From the NCBI RefSeq assembly GCF_905171775.1, contig NC_053491.1, forward strand, positions 226,228,247-226,292,246: a stretch of DNA of 64,000 bases. Reading direction: 5' to 3'. The notes under the pieces are model-generated. The model saw nothing but the letters and a program-made list of their open reading frames with translations, was not told the origin of the DNA and searched no databases. Made by a program: the position numbers and the translations under genes. Below are positions 18,865 through 30,231 of the stretch, in pieces. The stretch is from Rana temporaria (Eukaryota; Chordata; Amphibia; Anura; Ranidae). The first letter of the stretch is position 1; the number at the start of each line of letters is the position of its first letter.

Positions 18865-19919
18865 GCAGGGTACCGGTCCAGGCATGTGGGTGGATCCCGA
18901 CCGTATGGTCATGATCTTTCCCAAGTCTGGACCACTTCTGTGATGGGTCACAGTAGTGCAAAACGATCTGCACTTCTGTGATCCACAGGAGAAGTACAGC
19001 CAAATGAGCTTTGGCTGTACTCCCCCTTTAACATCATTGAACTAATATTTTTTGGGGGGCATCTGACACTTCCAGCACTTGCACTTAGATGAAAATTACA
19101 TCCCAGTTTCTTGAATCTTTCTGGAATACTGATATCATGCATCCCAAAAGGCCTTGAAGTCCTCTACAGTAGGGGTCACCAACTAGTGGTCCGTGGCCCA
19201 CGAGTAAATTTTGATGGTCTCCAGGGGTTCTGCCGCAAATCAACATTTTGCCACCCAACGTTGTTTCCAGTGTTGTTCTCAATGTACGCTCACAGTCAAT
19301 ACTGTCATCAGGCATTGATACCCGATGCCTCCTCTGCAGTACCTGTGAACTTAGTGGGAGGTGCTGGGAGCAGTGTGGATGGCAGGAGGTAAAGAAGAAG
19401 GGGGCTTCCAATGGCAGTGCCGATCAGACTGTGAGAGTGAGCACAGAGCTTGAGTACATGGCTGGATAAGGAGGTAAGATCCAATGAGGAGGGGGGGGGG
19501 GGGGCAGATGGCTGGAGCATTGTGTGTATAAGACAGCAGTGTGATCCAGGGGGAGGGGGGGTAGAGAGCTGGAGAATTGTGTGTGTGTGTGTGTGTGTGT
19601 AAAATTCATGTTTGTGGTCCACGGCATTCAAAATTGTGAGTTTATTGGTCTGTGAGGTCTGAAAGCTTGGCGACCATTGCTCCACAGCATATATGCTGAC
19701 ACATAGCATCAGGGGGTCACTCACTGTCATCTCCTGGTTCTTGCAGATGGCCCCTAGATGGTGTAAATTGGTCATAATTGGGCCACTTGCAATAACCCAG
19801 AGCAGAGATTGGTCCCACGGAAACTTAAGTATTTAACATGGTGGCATGGGACCTGGGGTGTAACAATGGATTTGTAGATTGCAGCTCAACACTGGATTTC
19901 CTGAACGCGTGAGTACTGT
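18865..19919. other. Unassigned spacer with simple repeats
   Basis: This contains G-runs near 19492-19504 and 19550-19560 and a (TG)n tract at about 19577-19601. The segment from about 19165 to 19690 reads like an old dispersed repeat (TAGGGGTCACCAACTAGTGG to GACCATTGCTCCACAGC). No gene was recognised. Confidence 0.4.
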
Positions 19920-20170
19920 ATGTACAGTTGTGCTCATAAGTTTGCATACCCTGGCAGAATTTATGATTTCTTGGCCATTTTTTTAAAGATAATGAATGAT
20001 AACACAAAAACTTTTCTTTCACTCATGGTTAGTGTTTGGCTGAAGCCATTTATTATCAATCAACTGTGTTTAATCTTTTTAAATCATAATGGCAACAGAA
20101 ACTACCCAAATTACCCTGATCAAAAGTTTACATATATTAATACCATAATACCATATATTGCTCCCTTTAA

Positions 20171-21083
20171 AGCGGAGTTCCAACCTATTTTACAAGTACA
20201 GTGGAACCTTGGATTACGAGCATAATCCGTTCCAGGAGAATGCTCGTAATCCAAAGTACTCGCATATTAAAGCGAGTTTCCCCATTGAAGTCAACGGAAA
20301 CTAAAATAATTTGTTTCGCATTGACTTCAATGGCATGCAATACCACATGTGGCCAGAAGTGGGGGGTGCCGGAGAGCCTCGGAAACACCCAAAAAGAGGC
20401 AGAGGACACCTCGGCTGAACTCGGGGGGAAACCTCGGGAAGGCTCGAGAATGGAGTATTTCCGAATGGCGCAGTTTGGGTCTCTGCTCGGCTTCAGTGCC
20501 CCCCCCCCCCCCACTTCAGGCCAAAATGCAGTATTGCACACCGCTTTGGCTTGAATCCTGCTAGTTTTGGAAGACAACACTCGCAAACCGAGTCAGAATT
20601 TTTTTAAATGCAGTGCTCGTATTGCGAAACGCTCGTTTACCGCAATCCGAGGTTCCACTGTAGTTCTTAAAGGAATGACCACCCCTCCACCACTTGTTTT
20701 TGGATAATTATTTTTTTATTTTTACTTGCCTTATGTGAAGTACTGAGTGTACTTCCTTCCTACCTGGGCCACGGCCCACGGTGTCTTTTCCTCCTTCACC
20801 CCGCTGCCTTCTGGGACCTGTGTGTGTCCCAGAAGACGACGGGCCATTCAGAAAGCGCCATGCGACTTGCGCATGCGCAGTAGGAAAATGGTGGTGAAGC
20901 ATGCAGGCTCCACTGCCGGTTTCCCTTAGTTACAATGGTGGCGCCTGCACCTGAGACAAATTGGCCTGGGGGGGCCGACATTGTGGGCTCCCTGGACAGG
21001 TTAGTGTCCTTATTAAAAGTCAGCAGCTACAGTGTTTGTAGCTGTTTACTTAAAAAAATATATATTGCGGCTGGAACACCGCT
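20171..21083 (-). mobile_element. Family-B TTAA MITE inserted in the Tc1 copy
   Basis: TTAA is at 20167-20170 and 21084-21087. The ends are AGCGGAGTTCC and GGAACACCGCT, a near-perfect inverted repeat. Near the right end it shows CTGGACAGGTTAGTGTCCTT and TTAAAAGTCAGCAGCTACAG, the reverse-orientation family core. It is lengthened by an inserted TA-flanked MITE (20199-20660). Confidence 0.85.
20199..20660. mobile_element. TA-flanked Tc1/mariner or pogo-type MITE (innermost layer)
   Basis: TA is at 20197-20198 and 20661-20662. The ends are CAGTGGAACCTTGGATTACG and, in complement, CAGTGGAACCTCGGATTGCG. It is 462 bp with no transposase. It lies inside the family-B MITE at 20171-21083, which lies inside the Tc1 remnant. 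The family name is uncertain between pogo/Tigger-like and other TA-targeting groups. Confidence 0.82.
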
Positions 21084-21586
21084 TTAACATCAATGACAGC
21101 TTGAGGTCTTTTGTGGTATTTGTGGATGAGGCTCTTTATTTTCTCAGATGGTAAAGCTGCCCATTCCTCTTGGCAAAAAGCCTCAATTTCGTGTGAATTC
21201 TTGGGCTGTCTTGCATGAACTGCATGTTTTGAGATCTCCCCAGAGTGGCTCAATGATATTGAGGTCAGAAGACTGAGATGGCCACTCCAGAACCTATTTT
21301 ATTCTGCTGTAGCCAATGACAGGTCGACTTGGCCTTGTGTTTTGGAACCATTGTCATTTTGGAATGTCCAAGTACGTCCCATGCTTAGCTTCCTGGCTGA
21401 CGAATGCAAATGTTCCTCTAGTATTGGCATTCTCAATTTCTTGGATATCTTTTTATATTCCTTTCATGTTTTACATTTGACAATTCTTTTGCTTTCCCCA
21501 TAATTCAGAATCCAGAAACGTCAGCGCAGCACTGGGTGAAAAATGCAAGGGTCTGCCAGGAGTCCAGAAACTCATTGACCTTTTAG

Positions 21587-22500
21587 GTTAGGTTTACTCT
21601 AGTGGTACGACACGACAGTCGTACTACTTTGGATCCGACTTTTCCCTGCGATTTGAAGTCCGTCATGCATCCGACTTGAATGAACAGGGACTCGACTTAG
21701 ATCCCTAACAATACAAGGCACTGTGTCTGGTATGGATCTTTAGGAAGAGCTCCACGCCAAATAAAAAAAAAAACGGCATGGGTTCCACCTCTAAGAGCAT
21801 ACCAGGCCCTTCGGTCTGGTATGGATTTAAAGGGGAACACCCTACGCCAAAAAAGCGGCGTGGGGGTACATTCCATACCCTTATCCAAGCACGCAGGCTG
21901 GCCAGTCTGAAAAGGGGGTGGGGACGAACGAGCGCCCCCCTCCTGAACCGTAGCAGGAAGCATGCCCTCAACATGGGGGGTGGGTGCTTTGGGGCAGGGG
22001 GGCCCTGTTCCCCCCCCACCCCAAAGCACCTTGTCCCCATGTTGATGAGGACAAGGGCCCCTTCCTGAAAACCCTGTCCGTTGGTCATCGGATCTGCGGG
22101 CAGGAGGCACCTGGGAGCCCCATTTAAGGGGACCCCCATATCACGGCCCCTTACCTTATGTGAATGAGTATGGGGTACATTGTACCCCTACCCACTCACC
22201 TGGACAAAAAAGTATCAAAAATAAAACAGTACACAGGGTTTTAAAGTAATTTATTAGGCAGCTCCGGGGGTCTCTTCCGACTTCTTCATCCCTCTCCGGC
22301 TCTTCTCCGCTTTCTTCTCTGGTTCTTCTCCCTCTGTCTTCTGCCAGGTCTCCTCGGCTATCTTCTGCTCTTTTGCCCGCTCTTTTGCTAGCTCTTGCCC
22401 AGTTTTCTCCATTGTCTTTTTCCCTCTTCTCTTCTTCTGATGTTGACACAACGCTCTCTCCCACTCTAATGCCTGGTGCATGGTGTGCCACTACTTATAT
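21587..22500. mobile_element. Frog dispersed repeat with inverted GGTATGGAT segments
   Basis: The sequence contains GTCTGGTATGGATCTTTAGG and GTCTGGTATGGATTTAAAGG, ACGCCAAAAAAGCGGCGTGG, and the inverted pair GGGGTGGGTGCTTTGGGG / CCCCAAAGCACC around 21980-22030. Related pieces occur at 16240-16330. The minus-strand open frames over this repeat (up to 144 codons) show no domain. The element ends were not located. Confidence 0.45.
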
Positions 22501-23929
22501 TGGCATGGGGTAGGATCACCATGTGATGTCATCCAGAGGCCCCGCCCCTTATATCACCACCCGGGGCATGATGGGTGGTGACTTCAAAAGGGACAGGCCT
22601 CCAGTGTTAGTAGATTCACTGATTCCTCTCTAGTTCTGGACTTGCTACACCTTCTCTCTTCTGTCGCTAGGTGGAATTATGCTGGGGACATTAGATAGAC
22701 AAGGGCTTAGCAAGGTCAGGTTATGAATGGATGGGGTGTCTCAGACAATAGGCAGGGGTTTCTTTAAGCCCCTTGGCCTGCTGGAAGAGCCTATTTATTT
22801 GGGAGGAGTCAGGTGATTGGGGTTCTGTGCCGTCCGGGTGGCCATGTGTTATGCTGCCCTGGGCTGCTAGGTCGGAAGCCTGGAGCCTATGCCAGGGACA
22901 TCTGACTCCTAGGCTGTCTGAGGGCCTATCCAAAAGCAGGAGAGTAGGGCAGGGTTGGGACTGCAGGATTGGAGTCCAACCAAGAGTAACGGTTCAGCCA
23001 GACAGGGAACCAGCTGTGGTCGGAGGTAGAGGGGAAGCTGTCGCCACTAAGGAACCATCCAACTTGTTACCTGAGACCACTATAAGTAAGCTAGAGCCAG
23101 TACCAGAGCAGTCTTCTCACCAGCCAGAGACAGTGAAGAAGTGGGAAAACGTCAGCAAGTGCCAAGCCAGGGATCCAGCAGGACAGCAGAGTAGACGCTT
23201 GAGGAACATCAGTGAGTGCCAAGACAGAGACCTAGCGGGTCAGCAGGAGTGACGCTTGAGTATCTGTGAGTGGACGCTTGAGGAAGATACTGAGTTATGG
23301 AAGTGGAAGAGCTCAGGGGATCCAGTGGCGATTGGGTCTGAGAGTCTAGTGAGAGAGTGGGCACTCTGTGAGTGAAGACCTACAGTGAGAGACTGTAGAG
23401 TGTGAAGAAAGACAGCAGTCCTACCTATACAGAAGTGGTATCCGGCTGGAGGCCTTCCCCTGTATAGCTGTCTACCTATAGAAGTCTCGGAGTCTGACGA
23501 TTATCATTGCATCTACTTAAGGGTGTCCTGGCCCTAACCCGCTCTCCCACAGTTCTGTTAAGAGACAATCTCTTTTGCATTCCAAAAGTGTCTGGCGCCT
23601 ATCACTCCATCTTGCATCACACCCACCATGCCTTGTTACCCACTCTACGAAGACGGATGTCAGCTATCCCTGCCTCTGGAGGTCAATATTAGGCCTTTGG
23701 AGGTTTGGGATCTTGCTACACTCTTACTAAAACTTTATATCACATAAGGGACAAAAAGTGATATCTATTTTTAAGACAGGTTCTGAGAATGAGAAATGAG
23801 AAATCAGGAGACAATTATACCTCTGTCTGACACGCCTTCATTGAAGCTAATGGTGCACCGGATCGCTGCTGGATCCTTTTCATTAGAAAAAATAAAAGTG
23901 TTAATTAACTGATAAGATACAAGGTTATG
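22501..23929. other. Unassigned region, repetitive in style
   Basis: Around 23080-23280 there is an irregular direct repetition (AGCAAGTGCCAAGCCAGGGA, AGTGAGTGCCAAGACAGAGA; GACGCTTGAGGA three times). A 159-codon open frame at 22773-23252 follows this repetition and has no recognised domain. This could be retroelement leader-type sequence, since it lies just upstream of a solo LTR, but that is speculation. Confidence 0.35.
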
Positions 23930-23933
23930 TTAC

Positions 23934-25005
23934 TGTAGCGCCTGTGTACTTTCAGTCCAGGTGCTATTTTAAATTTAGAGGGGGATGAGAGAGTTAATTA
24001 GCTCTCATCCAAGCAATTTGTACAAATTGGACCTCTGTTCTAGCTGGGCTGTACTGTCGGTTCATTCTGTGTTCCTGGGGTACCTTTCCACCCCGGGGCG
24101 GCAGGTGGCAGCAGTGGAGTTCAGTCTGGAGTGCCTCTTGCCAGCAGCCAATCAGGAAGGGTTTTCCCTCGCGGGGCATGCTGGGGGAGGGTACTTCTTG
24201 AGCAGACGCCATTGAGCGGGGTCTTGTTCCGGGTGTGGCACCCACCTTCAGGGTGGCCACACATCACGGGCCCCGGCGATGCAGCCTACCAGGCCGGGGT
24301 GCACATGCTATGCAGTGTTTTTGGTTTCGGGACCCTATTGGCCCGGAGCAACTGAAGCTATGGCAGGGCCCTAGTGATTGACTGGGTCCCCAACTTCCTA
24401 GAAGAGATCCCAAGCGAGTTGTGCTGCTCGGTGGGGAGTCAGCCTGAGGAGAACCAGAGAGGCAGGAGATCCAACAGGGCCTCGACAATCCATCGGGGAT
24501 CGAGGTGACCAGTTGAGAACTACCTGAGGGAGATTCAGGCACTAAATCCATTAAGGAAGATTTACTTCATGATCTACGTTCTGGGAGAGGGCCTGTGGCA
24601 GAGGTTCCACCCTGATATTCATTTGCATCAGGTCTGTGGCAGAGACTTGTTCTTATCCAAAGGTTCCGAGTGATACTCTGGCTGCCAGGTCGGTGTGAGA
24701 GGCCTGTCCAGGTACACTATACCCATTTCGGCTAGAGTGGCGACAAAAAAAAAGTGCTGTTAGAAGCAGGACTGCTTCTGTATTGTTTAAGCCTGAATCT
24801 GCTGCTCTTCCCCTCTTCATACATCTCTCCTATCTACCTCAAGTTTATCGTTTACCGTGTTGGTATAAATAAAGCACAAGAAAAGACACCTGCTGTTTGG
24901 ACATTCCATCATTGCTACTCTCATCAACTACCCTAGACGTCAGAGATATAGAGGTAACAGGCCATCCCTATTCTATCCAGCGGCTCCTGCGGGGGTAGCG
25001 CTACA
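23934..25005 (+). mobile_element. Solo LTR (1072 bp)
   Basis: The unit begins TGTAGCGCCTGTGTACTTTC and ends GGGGGTAGCGCTACA, so it has TG...CA ends with an 8-bp inverted TGTAGCGC/GCGCTACA. It is flanked by the direct repeat TTAC (23930-23933 and 25006-25009). A polyadenylation-type AATAAAGCACAAG at about 24867 is followed by a T/C-rich tail, in keeping with plus orientation. No gag/pol lies beside it, so it is a recombination-derived solo LTR of a gypsy-type or endogenous retroviral family; the 4-bp duplication does not decide this. Confidence 0.65.
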
Positions 25006-25105
25006 TTACATTACGGTGATGTGTACATTTTTAATTTACTTACTTTGTATGTGTTTTTCTGTGTTGCAGGTTCCAGATCATTCTTGAGTATAAAAAAAAC
25101 CTAAA

Positions 25106-25527
25106 GCCGCGTACACACGACCATTATTCATGTCATGAAAAAAAAACTAAGTTTTTCTCGACTTGATTCTTGTCAAGCCTGCCCTGCATACACACGATCG
25201 TGAAAAAAAATGCTCAAGCAAAGCGCGGTGACGTACAACGTGTACGACGGCACTAGGGGAAGTTCTATTCGATTGGCGCCACCCTTTGGGCTGATTCTGC
25301 AAATTTCCCTTCTCATAACTTGCTTCTTTTTATCCGTCGTTAAAGCCTAAACACGACCGTTTTTCACGACGTGAAAAACAACGAGAAAAATATAGCATGT
25401 TCTAAATTTTTAATGCCCATTTTTCACGTTGAGAAAAATGCTCTGGAGCCTACACACGATCGTTTTTAATGACCGATTTAAAAAATGTAATTTTTCTCGT
25501 CATGAAAAACGGTTGTGTGTACGCGGC
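25106..25527. mobile_element. Foldback MITE with GCCGCGTACACACGA ends
   Basis: The left end GCCGCGTACACACGACC and the right end GGTTGTGTGTACGCGGC form a 17-bp inverted repeat with one mismatch. The interior carries many TTTTTCACGACG / CGTTGTTTTTCACG-like words that also fold. Related ends occur at 47008 (GCCGCGTACACGCAATC), at 27243-27262 (GTGTACGCGGCATAAGG) and, diverged, at 30232. The TSD is not certain. Superfamily unassigned. Confidence 0.7.
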
Positions 25528-25648
25528 ATAGTAAAGGAAGAGGTGCTCATGGATCCAATGACTGTGGTATTGGCCACATCCCTGGGCAACATATAACAAA
25601 AGAGAATATTCTCCCTGGGTGGGACTTTACAAGCCAAACACAGTGGGC

Positions 25649-26352
25649 CAGATTCAGCAAAGAATTACGTCGCGTAAATTCAAAGCTGCGCCGGCGTATC
25701 TTCTTTCTGTATTCAGAAAGCAAGATACGCCGACATTAGCCTAAGATCCGACTGGCGTAATTCTCTTACGCCGCCGTATCTTAGGGTGCATTCTCACGCT
25801 GGCCGCTAGGTGGCGCTTCCATCTTTTTCGGCATAGAGTATGCAAATTACCTAGATACGCCGATTCACAAACGTACGTGCGCCTGGCGGTAGTTTTTTAT
25901 GTAGTTTGCGTAAGGCTTTTTTGGCATAACGTTGCTCCTGCTTCTATGAGGCGCACGCACTGTTAAGTATGGACGTCGTTCCCGCTTCGATTTTTTAATT
26001 TTTGCGTCGTTTGTGTAAGTCATTCACGAATAGGGCTGGACGTAATTTACGTTCACGTCGAAACCAATACGTCATTGTGGCGTACTTGGAGCAATGCACA
26101 CTGGGATATGTACACGGACGGCGCATGCTCCGTTCGTACAAAACGTCAATCACGTCAGGTCATCATAGATTTACATAAAACACGCCCCCTTCCACATTTG
26201 AATTACGCGCGCTTACGCCGACCCCATTTACGCTACGCCGCCGCAACTTACGGAGAAAGTGCTTTGTGAATACTGCACTTGCTCCTGTAAGTTGCGGCGG
26301 CGTAGCGTAAATACGATACACTGCGCCGCCCCTACCTGAATCTAGCCCAGTG
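25649..26352. mobile_element. Foldback MITE with GGGCCAGATTCAG ends
   Basis: The ends are GGGCCAGATTCAGCAAAG and CTACCTGAATCTAGCCC, in inverted orientation. The arms contain GCGTAA/TTACGC words throughout, e.g. TTACGCTACGCCGCCGCAAC against GTTGCGGCGGCGTAGCGTAA. AGT flanks both ends and may be a 3-bp target-site duplication, which would fit PIF/Harbinger. It is non-coding. Confidence 0.65.
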
Positions 26353-26870
26353 TTAGTAAAAAATAGTGATCTTTAATGGGACAAGACATACATATTGGCA
26401 CTTGATAAAAGCACAAAATGCGCACCTAGGTGCATATAAAAGCAACAAATGTACAAAATACAAAAACAATGCCACCAAAACAATACATGTGCCAAGGATG
26501 GCGAAAAAAGAGCAAAACAGAAAAGCACTCTCCTAGTGAGAGATGTAAGTATGTCCGACACGTTTCTGGTTAACAAACCGTCATCAGGAGCCACGGGAGC
26601 AGAGTAGTGCATGTTGTAGTTCTGTTTATAATAAAATGATAGAGAACACATCATAAAACACTGTACATACAAAGGGGGCACTAGGTTAAAAACATGTTCG
26701 AGAGATGTAGCATATGGCAAACGGATAACATACCAAATCACGTGGTGGACTGGGTGTGGATCCCCTTTAATTAGTTTAAGTTCAATCCAAGAGTTATATG
26801 GGGGTGGAGTAGCGTCCGAACATCACTCATTGCCTGATTGTGAAACAAATAAGAATAGTATAGTAACTAT
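26353..26870 (-). mobile_element. Possible Penelope-like 3' (pLTR) fragment
   Basis: On the minus strand the order is: GGCTCCTGATGACGGTTTGT, AACCAGAAACGTGTCGG (26596-26556), then an AT-rich tail to about 26370. The GGTT/AACC hairpin between CTGATGA and GAAAC is intact. It resembles the segments at 31.4 kb and 17.4 kb. Confidence 0.4.
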
Positions 26871-28059
26871 AGTAGTTATATGCTAAGCACACATAGCCAA
26901 CATGGAATAGTAAGCATAGATGTGCAGAGCATGGGCAGCCCAAACCTTGGACAGGGGTCTAAACAGGAGAGAAGAGGGGGGAAAGAAGGGGGAGGGAGGC
27001 CCCAGTCAGACCCAGTCAGAAGGAGGTCAAAGGGAATGAGGTGACCCAAGTATAAAATGGAAAGAGCATTGATGGCACTAGTATGTAATAGTTGGCTATC
27101 AACATGGGGTAAACCTGGCCGTAAGAGGGCGATAGTATGTAAAGAGGGGGAAAGGAAAATAGTTACCAGAGGGGTGGAACATAGAGGGGCCCAGGACCTG
27201 CTGGTGTTTAGCCAGCGGATTATCGTCCTGCCCAGTTCCAAGGACTGTGTACGCGGCATAAGGCTTCATTCACACAGGCAATTAGGACCTGTCTTCGAAT
27301 TCTGGCACCAAGAATCAGCAGATCCTCGCAGTTGGAATCACTGATGTTTATGTTTAGCTGTGACCAGTCTGTCTGTGTGAGGGCTCATTCACACCACAAC
27401 ACATACACGTTGAGTTATTGTGATGTGTTGGCATGCATTGCCTTCATTTTTTTTTTACATTGTTTACCATGATTTGTCTTGCAGTGCTTTGTGTTTATGC
27501 ACGTTTGAGTGCATTTGCGCTGTACTAAAACATGTAGTGCATGCCATACTTTTTTTTTTTTCAGTGCTGGGCAAACTGAATGCAATAGTGGTGTGAACTG
27601 AATTCATAGGGCAGGGTTTGACAAATTTGCTTGGAATCTAGGAGCCAGCTAAAAAAGTTAGGAGCCAGAAAATGCGCCCCGTCCCGACGAGCTCGCACAC
27701 ACAGAAGCGAACACATACGTGAGTAGCGCCCACATATGTAAACTGTATTCAAACCACACGTGAGGTATCACCGCGATTGTTAGAGCGAGAGCAATAATTC
27801 TAGCTCTAGACCTCCTCTGTAACTCAAAACATGCAACCTGTAGATTTTTTTAAACGTCGCCTATGGAGATTTTAAAGGGTAAATGTTTGTCGGCATTCCA
27901 CGAGCAGACGCAATTTTGAAGCGTAACATGTTGGGTATCAATTTACTCAGCGTAACATTATCTTTCACAATATAAAAAAAAATTGGGATAACTTTACTGT
28001 TGTCTTATTTTTTAATTAAAAAAAGTGCATTTTTTTATTAGAAAAAGTGTATGCCATTA
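26871..28059. other. Mixed repeat spacer
   Basis: 27243-27262 holds a broken end of the GCCGCGTACACAC MITE. 27690-27990 belongs to a dispersed repeat also present at 46385-46680: both have GAGCGAGAGCAATAATTCTA and an AGACCTC word soon after. A T-run lies at 27451-27460. No exon was seen. Confidence 0.5.
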
Positions 28060-30000
28060 ACACAGCTCTACTACAGTCAGCCGACTTAGTAGCGCCCAAA
28101 CGCAAAACCTGCATCCGGAAAAACAACTCCAGCTGGTTTAACGACTAGCTGGCGTTGTTTAAGCAAGAATGCAGAAGAGCGGAAGCAGCTTGGAAAAGAA
28201 GCACCACAGACGAAAACCACGCCATATACAAGGAAATAACAAAAAAATACCACAAAGAAATTTTCAAGGCCAAAAAAAAATCATTTTTCCAAGACCATCA
28301 CCAATGCCCTAAATCGTCCCCGCGAACTCTTCAAGCTTGTCACCCAGACTATGAATCCAGTCTGTCTAGAAGCTCCCAATTCAGATACCCAAGAATTTTG
28401 CAATGAATTATCGGATCATTTCGTTAACAAAATCGAAAGGATCCGTAAAAGCATTCAGCAAAACAACACCCCCCCAATCCCCCCCTCAGTCACCCACCCA
28501 ATTCCCACCGGAATCAGCCCCAATCAACAATGTTTACTCTAAAACCAAGTTATTATCAAACCCATCCTAAAGAAGCCCACCTTTGACCCCAAGGATCCTG
28601 AACATCGTCGTCCCATAACAGGCCTGAACGTCTTTTCCAAGGTAATGGAGAAAGTAGTGGTACAACAGCTGCAACAGCATTTAAACACCCATAATTTGCT
28701 CGATCCTTTTCAATTGGGTTTCCGTCCAGGGCACGGGACGGAAACAGCATTGCTCAAAATATGGGATGATGCCCTCAAGGCCGCAGACGAAGGAGAATCT
28801 TGTCTTCTAGTACTCTTGGACCTCAGTGCAGCTTTTGACACGGTAGACGACCACAAACTATTGCTGACTCGACTAGTTGAAGTAGCCAAAGTCGCGGAAT
28901 GTGACTTATCCTGGTTCTCCTCCTTTTTGGAAAACCGATCACAAGTAGTGAAACTGGGACCGTTCACTTCTGAAAAACGCACGGTGTCATGCAGAGTCCC
29001 TCAAGGATCCCCTCTGTCCCCGGTGCTGTTTAATATCTATCTTCGCCCCCTTTTTGAAATCATCAGCAGCCAAAAGCTGCTCTACCACTCTTATGCGGAT
29101 GACACACAATTGTACTTTCGCATTTGCAACAAAAAGGATCATCATCTCGGTCTAGAGAAATGTCTCTCTTTGATAGAGAACTGGATGACAAAGAGTTATC
29201 TTAAACTCAACAGGTCGACAACAGAACTTCTCCTGTTTCACGCCAATCGAAAGAATCAACCGGCAACAACCTGGACACCTCCGCCCATTCTGGGCAAAAT
29301 CATCACCCCTAGCACCAAAGTCAAAAGTCTCGGGGTCATCTTTGACACCTACATGACAATGGATGCACAAATAGGGTCAGTAGTCAGCGGATCACACCAT
29401 CTGCTGCGCCTACTACGCAGACTTATTCCATTTATTCCCAAAGAGGACATAGCAGTCGTGGTGGGAACAATTGTTAACTCCAGGCTGGACTATGCAAATG
29501 CCCTGTACCTCGGACTCCCAAAGTACCAAATCACTCTCCTGCAGGTCGTTCAGAATACTGCCGCGCGACTTGTGACTGGGAAAAAACCTTGGGAATCAAT
29601 CTCACACTCACTGAGAAGCCTTCACTGGCTGCCAGTGAAAGACAGAATCACTTTCAAAGCGCTTTGTCTGATGCATAAATGTATTTTGGGAAATGCCCCC
29701 CAATACCTATGCGAAAAACTAAAGGCTTACAACCCCAATCGCGTTCTGCGATCCTCTAACCAAAATTTACTCCAAATCCCCAAAACCAGATACAAGTCCA
29801 AAGGAGAAAGAAGATTTGCTGTCCTAGGCCCTCGACTTTGGAACGCTTTACCAACCTCCATTCGGTTGGAGGAGAACCACTTGGCCTTTAGGAGAAAGAT
29901 CAAAACCCATCTCTTTTGAGGTCGAAGGTGAAATGATCAATCAAGTGCCCAGAGGCGATTCAGTTCGCATGTGCAGCGCTATATAAGTTTTTCACTCACT
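28060..30000 (+). mobile_element. CR1/L2-type LINE, copy 1 (internally deleted)
   Basis: This is a 5'-truncated non-LTR retrotransposon. The upstream part (28060-28545) encodes the linker before RT (KQECRRAEAAWKRS; NSDTQEFCNELSDHF). The RT frame runs 28645-29919. Between them, at about 28545-28555, the region that in copy 2 encodes roughly 60 residues around IETTKNIDSLRNS to TLLKQGTIKPIL is missing. The 3' tail ends in CTATATAAGTTTTTCACTCACTCA, with short tandem TCAC units as is usual for this group. Copy 2 is at 59886-61545 in reverse. Confidence 0.88.
28645..29919 (+). pseudogene. Reverse transcriptase of CR1/L2-type LINE
   Basis: This 424-codon open frame covers RT motifs and the C-terminal domain of a CR1/L2-clade ORF2. 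Visible are QLGFRPGHGTETALL, VLLDLSAAFDTVD (motif A), GVPQGSPLSPVLFNIY with R for G at its first residue (motif B), and YHSYADDTQLYF (motif C, YADD). The C-terminal HWLPVKDRITFKALCLMHKC, GPRLWNALPTSIR and KTHLF end are typical of L2/CR1. The endonuclease and the start of RT are absent because of truncation and an upstream deletion, so it cannot move alone even though this stretch is uninterrupted. It could still be transcribed. It is strongly similar at protein level to copy 2, which implies a relatively young family. Confidence 0.88.
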
Positions 30001-30228
30001 CAATGTTGAGGCTGCACTGATGGCAATGGTGAGGCTGCATGCATGTCAATGGTGAGGCTGCAGATGGGCACTGATTAGGCTGCATTGATGGGCACTGACA
30101 CTTATTTTGCTTCACAGTTCTTTACTTAAAGCTAAAAAAAATCCTGAAACTTCCCTCTTCCCTCTGAAGGTGCGTGTTATACGCCAATAAATATGTTATA
30201 TCCAAATAACACACCCAAGCTCATCCTT
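30001..30228. other. Spacer with short GATGGCAATGGTGAGGCTGC-type repeats
   Basis: Three or four imperfect copies of GAGGCTGCA...GATGG lie in 30005-30100. No gene was seen. Confidence 0.5.
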
Positions 30229-30231
30229 ATG

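Larger units (their letters stand above)
19922..21586 (-). pseudogene. Tc1/mariner element, broken transposase, with nested MITEs
   Basis: The left end CAGTTGTGCTCATAAGTTTG follows TA at 19920-19921 and is a classic Tc1-like terminus. On the minus strand, 21420-21090 encodes the C-terminal DDE region: the VLEWPSQSSDLNIIEPLWGD block with stops and shifts nearby. 21586-21425 holds the 5' leader and the first transposase codons. Between them most of the transposase is deleted. The terminus and coding part are split by a family-B MITE at 20171-21083. It is dead and cannot make transposase. Confidence 0.85.

Noticed and set aside
22156..22491. 111-codon minus-strand frame rich in E, K and R (coiled-coil-like)
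   Set aside because: It comes from a CTTCTTC / TCTTCTC-rich low-complexity stretch within a dispersed repeat. No conserved motif.
26373..26741. 122-codon minus-strand frame with hydrophobic segments as a membrane protein
   Set aside because: It lies in AT-rich repeat tail sequence with a hammerhead-like motif shared by other loci. No homology recognised.
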